The notes under the pieces: model-generated
Database searches by the model: none
Seen by the model: the letters and a program-made list of their open reading frames with translations, nothing else
Told to the model about the DNA's origin: nothing
Translations under genes and position numbers: made by a program
In this document: piece by piece, positions 52,301 through 60,831 of the stretch
How positions within the stretch are numbered: the stretch's first letter is position 1
Layout of the letters: the number at the start of each line of letters is the position of its first letter
NCBI RefSeq assembly: GCF_900230225.1
Contig: NZ_OCNH01000006.1
Coordinates: 124,001 to 188,000, forward strand
Reading direction: 5' to 3'
From: Spirosoma fluviale
GTDB lineage: Bacteria > Bacteroidota > Bacteroidia > Cytophagales > Spirosomataceae
DNA length: 64,000 bases

Positions 52301-52421
52301 TTGAGGCAATTCTCGCCCATATGTTACGCCCTGGCTTTGTGAAACCGAGAGCAGTAAGCAAACTGACGAGCAGGAGGCCGACGAGTAAAATTGGTCTTAA
52401 AACAATGTTCCGCATGGGCAC
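49332..52421 (-). CDS. Fusion of GH3 beta-N-acetylhexosaminidase and class C beta-lactamase-like serine hydrolase
   Basis: The protein has 1029 residues with an N-terminal membrane-spanning or signal segment (about 8-26). The GH3 part (about 75-590) has TAKHFPGHGDTNADSHHTLP, a NagZ-type signature, and FTDALNMGGISRSP with the Asp nucleophile. The C-terminal part (about 640-1020) has the SLTK nucleophile motif (YDLASLTKVLATL), a YSDLNF motif in the YxN position and HTGFTGNVVWVDP with the HxG element. The fusion is known in Bacteroidota and probably processes peptidoglycan fragments such as N-acetylglucosaminyl muropeptides. The YxN motif is altered (YSD), so activity of the second half needs a test. 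It is monocistronic. Confidence 0.92.
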   Translation of the reverse strand: MPMRNIVLRPILLVGLLLVSLLTALGFTKPGRNIWARIASKKTHRLVAKRPVAVVPKAVIASYKFGPDARPVEVFTMSDSGQHWVDSVFNTLTAEQKIGQFFMVATFSNRHENHYQYIEHLIQTNHIGGLIFFQGGPYRQAILTNRYQAASKVPLLVGIDGEWGLGMRLDSTMNFPKQMSLGAIRNNELIYRMGAEIGRQCQRLGIHINFAPVSDINSNPANPVIGVRSFGESKENVALKASAYMRGLQQTHVIATAKHFPGHGDTNADSHHTLPTVSRSSEQMRDIDLYPFRKLIADSLMGVVTGHLHVPVMDNTPALAATLSEKIVTELLKKELGFRGLVFTDALNMGGISRSPKAIDVNLRALMAGNDILLYPENVREATLNILNAVQQGIISQEFINEKVKKILRAKYWVGLHHYKPINLAGLSGELNSPEAQLLKQELCEQSVTVIDNKKDLLPLKQLDTLKLASVAIGAEPGNVFQKTLNQYAPFQTLAYPEKPVSEADLSHIVAQLSEANTVVVSFHRMSESGLRKYGITKPSLDLITRLKQQGKNVIVTAFGSPYSLPQFSAADALVCAYQELEDMERVVPQVLFGGLGAKGMLPVSIGDLKVGLGHTLNPEGRLSTGSPESVGMKTTVLNQIDAIAQGAVKNHVVPGCEILVARKGKVVYSKNFGALTYAAGAEKVTDETLYDLASLTKVLATLQSVMVLYDRKQIDLTQKASLYLPELRNTNKQNITLQDLLWHQSGMVSFYPTTWDRTRLPGGGLKAEYYGAVRDSLHTLQIAPTLWGVPALKDSVWKWVVQSPMSRKTDESGKPAFVYSDLNFLTLQKIVERVSKQPLDKFVTENVYKPLGLHQLGFTPLQRLPNPQCAPTEQDTYYRNQLLVGTVHDQMAAVQGGVSGHAGLFGNARDIATLLQMNLQKGVYGNERIFQPMTVPYFTQTLSNRSHRSLGWDKPNPESASSVYMAQQVSARSFGHTGFTGNVVWVDPDQELIFIFLSNRIYPTAGNNSINTTKLRRRIHEVIYSAIQ

Positions 52422-52956
52422 TCAGTAAGTAAATAATGACGGTCAGCTGGCGGCAGTTACAGGCCAAACCATAAAAATAGCCAATGACTACCGTAAACCA
52501 TAGATAATCGTTGAATTGTCTAATTTTTTAACGAAATATTATAGGACAATAGTTTATTGTACTAGATTAATACAATATTAAATGTATAAGCAGGATTATA
52601 TTTAGTCCAGTAAATCAGTTGGTTAAGGGTACGTGTTCAAAAAAAATAAGTACAAAAGTGGCGTTAGCTTACTGGATAAATTTGTCTGGAGAGAAGCCTG
52701 TAAAAATTGGCTGAACGAGAAACTGTAACTAGCTTACCGGCTGGCTTACAGGAAGGACAACAATGAGTTGATAAGAGAAGAAATAAAAAAAGCCCAGTAA
52801 TGGGCAAAGGACAGTTGATGCCTGGCTGACAACTGATCGAAATAAGAAAAAAGCAGATAGCCTACATGAAATCGACTAAGCAACTACCTGAAAATGGGAA
52901 ACATGCATGGCAGATTTTACCACCTGAAGTTGCACACCCACAGGACTAAATGAAAA
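52422..52956. other. Intergenic region, no gene seen
   Basis: These 535 bp are AT-rich and have no credible coding frame. They include a hairpin GCCCA/TGGGC at 52792-52805 with an A run 52784-52791, which reads as a terminator on the minus strand for the small secreted protein gene. No RNA gene is recognised. Confidence 0.5.
52784..52805 (-). terminator. Probable terminator after the small secreted protein gene
   Basis: Short stem GCCCA/TGGGC (5 bp) with a 4-nt loop, followed on the minus strand by eight T. It lies about 150 nt past the stop at 52957, so it is plausible rather than certain. Confidence 0.55.
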
Positions 52957-53202
52957 TCAATAAGGACGTGCTGGCCGCACATGCGTGAGCGCAGCTATCA
53001 GGCGTTCGCTGATGATTAATTTCGTTGTTTGAACGGTCTGTTGCCAGCAGGCCGAAGCGGTTTCTTTATGCCTGCCTACCGAAGCGGATGATTTCGCCCG
53101 CATCTGTTTCCGGGCGGCAAACATATTGTGTGGATGCCCCATGCCAAACGACTGTCCGCTGATGCCCACGAGTAAAATGCCGATGACGAGAAGAGTTTTC
53201 AT
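52957..53202 (-). CDS. Small secreted hypothetical protein
   Basis: The protein has 81 residues. The N-terminus MKTLLVIGILLVGISGQSFG is a signal peptide with cleavage near residue 20. The mature part is basic (ARKQMRAKSSASVGRHKE) and has one Cys. No family is recognised. The gene is monocistronic and codon use looks ordinary, so it may be real despite its size. Confidence 0.55.
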   Translation of the reverse strand: MKTLLVIGILLVGISGQSFGMGHPHNMFAARKQMRAKSSASVGRHKETASACWQQTVQTTKLIISERLIAALTHVRPARPY

Positions 53203-53329
53203 GACCTTTGGTTTCTAAGAACAATACAAAGATATAGGTTTAGTTTGGTATCTTGCAATACATAGTACTAAAATTTTAAAAATATTTTTGGGTTTGGTGG
53301 AGTTGGTTAAGTTAGTGTAATAGGCGAAG

Positions 53330-53434
53330 TGGGTTAAGTGAGTGAAGTAAGTAGGTTGAGTAAGTGGAGGCTAACCAATACAGGTATCAGTACTTACTGC
53401 ACCTACTCCACTCACTTCACTAACTCCACCCACT
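53330..53434. repeat. Imperfect inverted repeat made of GTGAAGT/GTGGAGT units
   Basis: The left half (GTGGGTTAAGTGAGTGAAGT ...) and the right half (... ACTTCACTAACTCCACCCAC) are imperfect complements built from heptamer-like GTGAAGT and GTGGAGT units. A related but shorter element lies at 56411-56475. The right part runs to the end of the downstream T9SS gene, whose stop codon is in it. Confidence 0.65.
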
Positions 53435-53446
53435 CTACTACTCCAC

Positions 53447-54271
53447 CTACTCCACAATAACCCGCTTTACCGCGCCGTCTTCATTCTGAGTAACGGTAAT
53501 GAAATAAGCACCCTGTGCCTTTTTGCCCAGATCGATCTGCCCGACAAATTCTCCGGAGAAGTCTTTTATATCCCGACGCGCTACTTCTTTGCCTTTCGGG
53601 TTAGTCACAACAATACTTACATCGCCCTTGGCAGGTGCTGTAAATCGGACATTCAGTTGATCACGATCCGGATTGTTCGGGAATACATCCAGCCCACGAA
53701 TGGTGGACGGCTTACCACCAACATTCCGGGCCCAGTCTTCAAACGGGCGAACCAGTTGTCGATCGAAATCGCGGGGGATCGTTAGTTTTAGTCGGTTAAG
53801 TTGATCGGCCAGTGAATCCGTTCCGCGCCGGAATTCGTACCGCCAGGTCTGGTTGTTCCAGAAATCCTGATCGTTCCGGGGCAGTCTGTTCCGCTGGGCG
53901 TATGCATCGGCTGGTTCTCGTCGTTTGTTAGGCGTAACCCGCTCCCGCGTCACCACCCGATCTCCAGCACCATCTTCGATAATAATGGTCATCTGGCGTT
54001 TACTGCCGTCTTTGCGGGTAGCTTTCAGGGAATCGACCAGTTTCATCACCAGCTTATCCCGATCCGGGTCAGTCATTCCATCCGTCCGGTAAGTACGTTC
54101 AATTTCTCGCACCTCACCGCCATTGCGCTCAATAATGCGCACGTTTACTTCCCCTTTATCTGGTTTTTTTGAGGGGCTGGTCGGCTTCTGAGCAAGAGCA
54201 GCTCCATTGAACACAACGGCCAGCAACAGGGCCGACGCGAACTGGTATCCGGCAAAAACTGTTTTTTTCAT
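53447..54271 (-). CDS. Secreted protein with C-terminal T9SS sorting domain
   Basis: The protein has 274 residues from the ATG at 54269-54271, with a signal peptide ending ALAQ near residue 28. The middle is Arg/Lys/Asp-rich and polar (GGEVREIERTYRTDGMTDPD). The C-terminal about 75 residues (LDVFPNNPDRDQLNVRF, then KGKEVARRD and GAYFITVTQNEDGAVKRVI) fit a T9SS type A domain. It lies divergently from a histidine kinase gene. Function is unknown. Confidence 0.8.
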   Translation of the reverse strand: MKKTVFAGYQFASALLLAVVFNGAALAQKPTSPSKKPDKGEVNVRIIERNGGEVREIERTYRTDGMTDPDRDKLVMKLVDSLKATRKDGSKRQMTIIIEDGAGDRVVTRERVTPNKRREPADAYAQRNRLPRNDQDFWNNQTWRYEFRRGTDSLADQLNRLKLTIPRDFDRQLVRPFEDWARNVGGKPSTIRGLDVFPNNPDRDQLNVRFTAPAKGDVSIVVTNPKGKEVARRDIKDFSGEFVGQIDLGKKAQGAYFITVTQNEDGAVKRVIVE

Positions 54272-54449
54272 GGTATATACGAGTTGCAAACGAAAGAACC
54301 ATAGGGTATTAAACGGATTGATACTGGGCTTGTTAAAGTTTGTTAACGAGCCAATGTGTAGCGGGGCTGGTTCGTACTTTTACTAACCCCTAAGCCCGCT
54401 TTCCTATAGATGATAAAGTTGGTTAAAGGTTGCATGAGCGAGTAAAAAA

Positions 54450-56408
54450 ATGTCGAAACAACGCATACGCTGGATTGTGGCACTGATGGCTATCGGCCTT
54501 TTGGGGCTGGTAGGGCTGCAATTGTACTGGATTAGCAGCGCCTTACAGTTGCAGAAAGAACAATTTGCCTATAAAGTGACGGATGCCCTGCAGGAAGTTG
54601 TTCGGGCATTGGAGCGGCAGGAGGTTTATTACCAGACCAATCAGCGCGTTCGGGCCCGCGAACAGCAGGACCGCCTGATGGCTATCGCCAAAAAAGAAGG
54701 CCGGGCGGCACCAAAGTCATCAGGCGAACACGTAGCCGTACATTCGGAAGCCACACCGCTCACCAAACCCAAACGTACCCGGCAAGCATCAACAGACCAG
54801 TTGGCGGCCCGGTACGGTTTGCCACCGGGTATGACGGCCGCCGGTACTATGGTGGTTCAATCGGATGTGCTGCATCCAATCGTTCGGCCGCTCTCGGCCG
54901 AACAGATGGCGGTCGTTGAAGAGTTTTTTCGTCAGCAGGATGAATTAATGGCCGTTGGCGACTGGCAGGCGCAGCTGGCCCAGCAACAACAATTTGACCA
55001 CTGGGTCGAAAACGTACTGAATAGTGAATTGACCCGCATTAATAATCAGATGGGCCACCAGACCGGGCAGGATTCGTCTGGGCGGGTGGCTAAAAATCGG
55101 CTTCGCCGGGCCGCACAAGAGCGAAAAAAACAGTCGCCAGATGGCGTTGCCACGTTAAAACCTGGTTTGCCAACCCGACCGGCCAGTGTAAGTCAGAACC
55201 GGGCTGAGGAGCAATCGCACAGGATCAAAGACGTTCTGAAAGGTCTTCTGATGTCTGACCGCCCAATTGAAGAACGCATCAATCGGCTGGCACTCGATAC
55301 GCTACTACGGCAGTCTCTGTCCGAACGGGGCATCGATATTCCGTTTGCTTACGCAGTGCGAACTCGCCAGCACCCTCAATTCCTGTTTACGTCTCTGGGT
55401 ATTGATGCACAGCAGTTTGATAAAAATGGCTACAAAGCGGCTCTTTTTCCAATTAACCTAATGGAAAGAGGAAATTACGTGTATGTCTATTTCCCTACCC
55501 AGCAACAGTTCATCCTGAGTCGGCTGGGATTTACGTTTGGGGCATCGGTCGTGCTGATTCTGGTCATTCTGGCCTGTTTTTACATTGCGATCAGTACAAT
55601 TGTTCAGCAAAAGAAGCTGGCCGATATCAAGAATGACTTCATCAATAATATGACCCACGAGTTCAAAACGCCCATTTCAACGATCTCACTGGCCGTTGAG
55701 ATGGCGCAGGAGCAGATGAACGCGGGAAAGGCCACCTGGCCCAAAGAGCCAACGCCCGGCCCGTTGAGTGATGAACTGGCGGGGCGTCTATCGCGGTATA
55801 TGGGCATTATCCGGGACGAGACCCGGCGGTTGGGCTCGCACGTTGAGAAAGTGCTGCAAATGGCATTGCTGGATCGGGGCGAGATTAAACTCAACCTATC
55901 ACCCGTAAACGTGCATGACGTCATCGAAAAAGTCCTGAACAATCTGGGACTGCAAATCGAGCAGCGGGGGGGCGAAGTCGACCTTCATTTCGAAGCCGAC
56001 CGCGAAGTGGTGGAAGCGGATGAACTGCACCTGACCAACATCATCTATAATCTTCTCGATAATGCCCTGAAATACTCGCCCGAAAGTCCGCACATTACCA
56101 TCAGCACACGGAGTCTGCCCGATGCATCGGCGGTGCCCGGCGCAGCCACCACACTTCCGGGGGTAAGCATTACAGTCTCAGATCAGGGCATGGGTATGAC
56201 CAAAGAGCAGACCAGCCGGATTTTTGAAAAATTTTACCGGGTACCCACCGGCAACCGACACGATGTAAAGGGATTTGGTCTGGGGCTCAGCTATGTAAAA
56301 AAGATGGTCGATGAACACCACGGCCAAATCATGGTTGACAGCCAACCCGGCAAAGGCAGTTCATTCGAAGTCATTATACCGTACAAACAAGAGTTTGTAG
56401 TCAAGTAA
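54450..56408 (+). CDS. Sensor histidine kinase
   Basis: The 652-residue protein has a membrane helix at about 8-27 and a second at about 350-375. The long region between (about 30-345) is rich in Gln, Arg and Lys with coiled-coil character and a QWVENVLNSELTRIN-type segment. The HisKA box is NNMTHEFKTPISTISLAVEM (His in HEFKTP). ATPase motifs are NIIYNLLDNALKYS (N box), VSDQGMGMTKEQTSRIFEKF and FGLGLSYVKKMVDEHHGQ. A HAMP domain is not visible. It is 76 nt upstream of an OmpR-type regulator, so the two form a two-component system. Signal unknown. Confidence 0.93.
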   Translation: MSKQRIRWIVALMAIGLLGLVGLQLYWISSALQLQKEQFAYKVTDALQEVVRALERQEVYYQTNQRVRAREQQDRLMAIAKKEGRAAPKSSGEHVAVHSEATPLTKPKRTRQASTDQLAARYGLPPGMTAAGTMVVQSDVLHPIVRPLSAEQMAVVEEFFRQQDELMAVGDWQAQLAQQQQFDHWVENVLNSELTRINNQMGHQTGQDSSGRVAKNRLRRAAQERKKQSPDGVATLKPGLPTRPASVSQNRAEEQSHRIKDVLKGLLMSDRPIEERINRLALDTLLRQSLSERGIDIPFAYAVRTRQHPQFLFTSLGIDAQQFDKNGYKAALFPINLMERGNYVYVYFPTQQQFILSRLGFTFGASVVLILVILACFYIAISTIVQQKKLADIKNDFINNMTHEFKTPISTISLAVEMAQEQMNAGKATWPKEPTPGPLSDELAGRLSRYMGIIRDETRRLGSHVEKVLQMALLDRGEIKLNLSPVNVHDVIEKVLNNLGLQIEQRGGEVDLHFEADREVVEADELHLTNIIYNLLDNALKYSPESPHITISTRSLPDASAVPGAATTLPGVSITVSDQGMGMTKEQTSRIFEKFYRVPTGNRHDVKGFGLGLSYVKKMVDEHHGQIMVDSQPGKGSSFEVIIPYKQEFVVK

Positions 56409-56484
56409 GAAACTAAGTGGAGTAGTGAAACAAACTCGCGGGTATACTTCACTCATTTCACCTACTACACCAAATACTGAAACT

Positions 56485-57195
56485 ATGCCAACAATTTTGC
56501 TTGTTGAAGACGACCCCAACCTGGGTCAGTTAGTGCAGGAATACCTGACCATGAAAGGCTACCCAACCGACCGGGCTACCGACGGGAATCAGGGTCTGCA
56601 GTTATTCATGGCGGGTAAGTACGACCTCTGTATTTTCGACGTGATGATGCCCAAGAAGGACGGATTTACGCTGGCGAAGGAGGTACGTATGGATCACCGC
56701 GACGTGCCCATCATTTTTCTGACGGCAAAATCCATGCAGGAGGACACCATTCAGGGATTTAAGGCCGGGGCCGATGATTACATGACCAAACCGTTCAGCA
56801 TGGAGGAACTGCTGCTCCGGATTCAGGCCATTCTGCGCCGGTACCAGCGCACCACCGAATCGGCCGAACCCACTACTTACCGGATCGGCTCGTTTTCGTT
56901 CGATTATCCCCATCAGCTGCTTTCCCGCACTATAGACGAAGCCTCACTTAATGATCAGGAATTGGTTCCGCAGAAACTAACCAGTAAGGAATCGGAGTTA
57001 TTAAAACTGCTGGCACAAAACCTGAATCAACCGGTCAGTCGTAGTTTTGCCTTGAAAATGGTTTGGGGGGACGATTCGTATTTCAACGCCCGAAGCATGG
57101 ATGTGTACGTGACAAAACTGCGCAAGTACCTTCGGGAAGATCCCGCAGTTCAGCTTGTGAATGTGCACGGCGAAGGATTTAAATTAATCGTGTAA
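56485..57195 (+). CDS. OmpR family response regulator
   Basis: The protein has 236 residues from ATG 56485; a longer frame would translate part of the repeat at 56411-56475. The receiver has E8-D9-D10 (LLVEDDPNLG), D52 (CIFDVMMPKKDGFTL) and a TAKS / KPFSMEELLLRI region. The winged-helix output domain (about 135-235) has LTSKESELLKLLAQNLNQPV and RSMDVYVTKLRKYLREDP. It ends 1 nt before hemB, which suggests cotranscription with that gene. Confidence 0.96.
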   Translation: MPTILLVEDDPNLGQLVQEYLTMKGYPTDRATDGNQGLQLFMAGKYDLCIFDVMMPKKDGFTLAKEVRMDHRDVPIIFLTAKSMQEDTIQGFKAGADDYMTKPFSMEELLLRIQAILRRYQRTTESAEPTTYRIGSFSFDYPHQLLSRTIDEASLNDQELVPQKLTSKESELLKLLAQNLNQPVSRSFALKMVWGDDSYFNARSMDVYVTKLRKYLREDPAVQLVNVHGEGFKLIV

Positions 57196-57196
57196 A

Positions 57197-58180
57197 ATGA
57201 ATTTAATACGTCGTCCGCGTCGGAACCGCCAATCGGCCGTTATTCGCGACATGGTGCAGGAGACGCGCCTATCGGTCACTGATTTTATCTTGCCGGTCTT
57301 CATTATGGAAGGTCAGAATCTGCGTTCGGAGGTATCGTCCATGCCGGGCATTTATCGGTACTCGCTGGATTTACTGCTCAACGAAATCCAGGAGTGTGTA
57401 GATCTTGGGGTTAAAACGTTCGACCTGTTTCCCAACCTTCCCGAATCCAGAAAGGACAAATACGCCACGGAAAGCTACAACCCCGACGGCCTGTATCCGA
57501 CCGCCATCCGGGCTATTAAAGAGCGCTTTCCGGAAGTGGTCATTATGACCGACGTAGCCATGGACCCTTACAGCTCAGACGGGCACGATGGTATTGTGGA
57601 AAACGGCAAAATCCTGAACGATCCAACGCTTGAGGTATTGGGTAAAATGGCTCTGGCGCAGGCGCAGGCGGGTGCCAACATTATCGGTCCGTCGGATATG
57701 ATGGATGGCCGGGTTGGTTATCTGCGTCAGGTGCTGGACGAAGGTAGCTTCCACGACGTTGCCATCATGTCGTATGCGGCTAAGTACGCCAGCGCCTTTT
57801 ACGGGCCATTTCGCGACGCGCTGGACTCCGCTCCCAAGTTTGGCGATAAGAAGACCTACCAGATGAACCCGGCCAACAGCCGGGAAGCCCTCATTGAAGC
57901 CCAGCTCGACTTTGAAGAAGGAGCCGATTTCCTGATGGTAAAACCGGCTTTGGCGTATTTGGACATTATTAAATTGTTGAATGATAATTTCCATCTGCCC
58001 ATTGCGGCTTACAATGTGAGCGGTGAGTATGCCATGATCAAGGCAGCCGCGCAAAATGGCTGGCTCGACGGCGAACGTGCTATGATGGAGTCGCTAATGT
58101 CCATCAAACGGGCAGGGGCTAACGTTATTTTGACGTACTTTGCCAAAGAGGCAGCCCGGTATTTGTCAAAAAATAATTAA
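57197..58180 (+). CDS. hemB: Porphobilinogen synthase (delta-aminolevulinic acid dehydratase)
   Basis: The protein has 327 residues, the usual length. Motifs are LIRRPRRNRQSAVIRDMV at the N-terminus, VIMTDVAMDPYSSDGHDGIV (metal/Asp-rich region of the Mg-type enzymes), IGPSDMMDGRVGYLRQVLD and FLMVKPALAYLDIIKLLN, which contains a Schiff-base Lys. It condenses two aminolevulinate molecules in tetrapyrrole synthesis, upstream of haem and of siroheme. It starts 1 nt after the OmpR regulator stop. Confidence 0.97.
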   Translation: MNLIRRPRRNRQSAVIRDMVQETRLSVTDFILPVFIMEGQNLRSEVSSMPGIYRYSLDLLLNEIQECVDLGVKTFDLFPNLPESRKDKYATESYNPDGLYPTAIRAIKERFPEVVIMTDVAMDPYSSDGHDGIVENGKILNDPTLEVLGKMALAQAQAGANIIGPSDMMDGRVGYLRQVLDEGSFHDVAIMSYAAKYASAFYGPFRDALDSAPKFGDKKTYQMNPANSREALIEAQLDFEEGADFLMVKPALAYLDIIKLLNDNFHLPIAAYNVSGEYAMIKAAAQNGWLDGERAMMESLMSIKRAGANVILTYFAKEAARYLSKNN

Positions 58181-58590
58181 GCCTAAAAAGACAAGTAAGT
58201 AACTGCCATAAGGGAGTGTATCATTAGCTAAGGTTGTAAATAAGGTATTAGCTCGCTAACTACCAAAAGCTGTCATTGTAAAATTAATCATCGCCAGCTT
58301 TCTCTCTCGAACGGCTGAACTAGGTTCGTAAGTGCCAAAGAAGGTAGCACATCTGGCATCTAATTGTCAAACGCCCTCTGTCAGATCGACCACCAGGCCG
58401 ATTCAACAGAGGGCGTTTGACGATAAACGTTCCCGACGTTTAGCATACTAACTCTACGAATAAATTTACTTTGTCGCTAAGTTTGCAGAGGAATACACCA
58501 ACTGGGCGAGGTAAACGCGAAGAAGGTGCTGAGTTGTACTGTGGGTATAGCAGGCAAATTAGACTTCACTATTGAACGGAATTTTCTGAT
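58181..58590. other. Intergenic region with a strong hairpin
   Basis: These 410 bp hold no gene. A perfect 16-bp stem (58366-58381 and 58406-58421) frames GCCCTCTGT/ACAGAGGGC and a 24-nt loop. No T run follows, so it could be an RNA structure or repeat rather than a terminator. A -7-like TAAGTTTG lies at 58478-58485, ahead of pyrC. Confidence 0.6.
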
Positions 58591-59928
58591 ATGAGTCAAT
58601 TATTGATACGAAATGCCAGACTGGTGAATGAAGGCAGTATTACTGAAACAGATGTTTTAATTGAAGATGGGTTCATCGCTAAACTGGGTTCAGGCCTCTC
58701 AAACGCCCATGCCGATAAAGTCATTGATGCTAACGGCAACTACCTATTGCCCGGTGTCATCGACGATCAGGTGCATTTCCGGGAACCCGGTCTGACGCAT
58801 AAAGCCACGATTGGCTCAGAAGCGCGGGCGGCTGTGGCGGGGGGCGTTACCAGTTTTATGGAAATGCCCAATACCGTTCCCAACGCCCTGACGCAGGAAC
58901 TTCTCGCTCAGAAATACGCCATTGCGGCCAATACTTCACTGGCCAACTACTCGTTTTTCATGGGCGCTTCGAACGACAACCTCGACGAAGTGCTGCGAAC
59001 CAACACCGCCGATGTGTGTGGTATCAAGGTGTTTATGGGTTCATCGACGGGGAATATGCTCGTTGATAATGAACAGGTGCTGGATCGCCTGTTTAAAGAA
59101 AGTCCCATGCTCATTGCCACTCACTGTGAGGACGAAGCCACGGTTCGGGCAAACACGGAGCATTATAAAGCCGAATACGGAGAGCACGCAACGGCTGGCC
59201 TTCATCCGCTGATTCGCAACGAAGAGGCCTGCCTGCGGTCGTCTTCTATGGCCGTTGAACTGGCAAAGCGACACAACACCCGCCTGCACATTCTGCATAT
59301 CTCAACCGCCGACGAACTGGCGCTGTTTAGAAACGACATACCCCTCACCGAAAAACGGATAACGTCCGAAGTGTGTGTGCATCACCTCTGGTTCGACAGT
59401 GAGGACTATGCTACGCTGGGTAACCAGATCAAGTGCAATCCCGCCATAAAAGCTCCGTACCACAAAGAGGCATTATTGGCCGGGCTTCTCGACGATCGGC
59501 TCGATATCATCGCAACCGATCATGCGCCCCACACCTGGGCCGAAAAGCAACAGCATTACTGGCAGGCCCCGGCGGGTTTGCCGCTGGTACAGCACCCACT
59601 ACTGCTCATGCTCGATTTTGTGAAGCAGGGCAAACTCTCTATCGAAACCCTAGTCCGCAAAATGTGTCACGCCCCCGCCGATTGTTTTGAGATCGACCGG
59701 CGCGGCTATGTTCGCGAAGGCTACTGGGCCGATCTGGTTCTGGTTGATCCAGCCCGGCCAATGACGGTTTCGAAGGAAAACATTCTGTATCAGTGCGGAT
59801 GGTCGCCGTTGGAGGGTCATACCTTCGGAGCAAGCGTAACCCATACGATTGTTTCGGGCAGGCTCGTGTATGAAAACGGCCGTTTCGTGACTGACCAGCC
59901 GGGTGAGCGAATGACGTTTATACGATAG
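58591..59928 (+). CDS. pyrC: Dihydroorotase (type I, Bacteroidota form)
   Basis: The protein has 445 residues. The metal site region is VIDDQVHFREPGLTHKATIG; the first of the two usual His residues (HxH) is Gln here (DDQVHFRE), which I recall is normal for the Bacteroidota clade. The Lys expected to be carbamylated is in VCGIKVFMGSSTGNML. Other motifs are LIATHCEDEATVRAN, TRLHILHISTADELALF and IIATDHAPHTWAEKQ. It makes dihydroorotate from carbamoyl-aspartate in pyrimidine synthesis. Confidence 0.95.
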   Translation: MSQLLIRNARLVNEGSITETDVLIEDGFIAKLGSGLSNAHADKVIDANGNYLLPGVIDDQVHFREPGLTHKATIGSEARAAVAGGVTSFMEMPNTVPNALTQELLAQKYAIAANTSLANYSFFMGASNDNLDEVLRTNTADVCGIKVFMGSSTGNMLVDNEQVLDRLFKESPMLIATHCEDEATVRANTEHYKAEYGEHATAGLHPLIRNEEACLRSSSMAVELAKRHNTRLHILHISTADELALFRNDIPLTEKRITSEVCVHHLWFDSEDYATLGNQIKCNPAIKAPYHKEALLAGLLDDRLDIIATDHAPHTWAEKQQHYWQAPAGLPLVQHPLLLMLDFVKQGKLSIETLVRKMCHAPADCFEIDRRGYVREGYWADLVLVDPARPMTVSKENILYQCGWSPLEGHTFGASVTHTIVSGRLVYENGRFVTDQPGERMTFIR

Positions 59929-59954
59929 GGAAGAAAAAATTTTATACAAAACCC

Positions 59955-59986
59955 TTGTGCAATCGGGTTTATACGCCTTATCTTTG
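59955..59986 (+). promoter_or_regulatory. Promoter of tRNA-Leu
   Basis: TTG at 59955-59957 and TATCTTTG at 59979-59986 with a 21-nt spacer match the Bacteroidota consensus. The tRNA starts 28 nt later. Confidence 0.72.
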
Positions 59987-60013
59987 CACTCCCAACACGG
60001 GGAAAGCGTACCT

Positions 60014-60097
60014 GCCGAAGTGGTGAAATTGGTAGACACGCACGTTTCAGGGGCGTGTGTCTTTACGGACATGCGAGTTCGAGTCTCGCCTTCGGCA
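60014..60097 (+). tRNA. tRNA-Leu (CAG)
   Basis: The acceptor stem is GCCGAAG paired with CTTCGGC; the anticodon is CAG in the loop TTCAGGG. A long variable arm and a T arm with TTCGAGT are present, as expected for tRNA-Leu. Length is 84 nt and CCA is not encoded. Confidence 0.95.
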
Positions 60098-60100
60098 CAT

Positions 60101-60132
60101 AAAAAACCGCAATCAACAGATTGCGGTTTTTT
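60101..60132 (+). terminator. Terminator after tRNA-Leu
   Basis: Perfect 14-bp arms (60101-60114 and 60119-60132) with a four-base loop; the 3' arm itself ends in a T run. It begins 3 nt past the tRNA. Confidence 0.93.
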
Positions 60133-60323
60133 TGTTTCTAGCGGCAAGTGATCCGGAAATAGCTATCTATAGAAACAGCAAAAGCCACCTATTACAGTAG
60201 CTTCTGCAATTAATCGACGTGCGTAGAAGGTCAACAACCCAAGGCCGTTCGCTAACTAACTAAAATCTGCCATGCCGACAGGCATCATTTAAGGTTATAC
60301 CTCCGCAACTGAGTAATCGCATT

Positions 60324-60818
60324 ATGACGCAAACATACTTTAAAGCCTTCGGCCTTGGCGTAGTAATTGGCATGCGGGCTATGGTTGGTCCTGCTCTTTT
60401 GAGCCGCCGACTGGCCGGTACTGCACCGACAAAACAACCCAAAACACTACTTCATTCCCTGACTCAACCGGCTGTGGTTACAGCGCTGGAGGGGGTGGCT
60501 GCGGCTGAGGTAGTCACCGACAAGTTTCCCGGCGTACCGAACCGCACTATTCCATTTCAATTTGGTGGACGTATGGTTTCGGCGGCTGTTTGCGGGGCTT
60601 TTTTAAGTCAGGTTGAAGAGGGCGAGATCCCGCTCGGAGCAGCGGCCGGAGCAGTGGGAGCCATAGCGGGTACACTCGCGTTCTTTCGGCTTCGGCAATG
60701 GCTGACGCATAGCCAGGGAGTTGCCGACCCCGTGGTGGCATTGGTGGAAGATGCTTTATGTATTGGCGGTGGCTGGGCTATTGTGAATCGTGTAGAGCCA
60801 GTTGCGCAACCGGTTTAG
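60324..60818 (+). CDS. DUF4126 family small membrane protein
   Basis: The protein has 164 residues and four or five short hydrophobic stretches. It shows FGLGVVIGMRAMVGPALLSR, VVTDKFPGVPNRTIP and GAAAGAVGAIAGTLAFFRLR, which match the DUF4126 pattern of Gly/Ala-rich membrane helices. Function is unknown. The gene ends 13 nt before the stop of the convergent kinase fragment. Confidence 0.75.
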   Translation: MTQTYFKAFGLGVVIGMRAMVGPALLSRRLAGTAPTKQPKTLLHSLTQPAVVTALEGVAAAEVVTDKFPGVPNRTIPFQFGGRMVSAAVCGAFLSQVEEGEIPLGAAAGAVGAIAGTLAFFRLRQWLTHSQGVADPVVALVEDALCIGGGWAIVNRVEPVAQPV

Positions 60819-60831
60819 CTGGACTGTTAGC

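Noticed and set aside
59650..60147. A 165-residue minus-strand frame across the tRNA-Leu gene
   Set aside because: It reads through the tRNA and its terminator and overlaps pyrC antisense.
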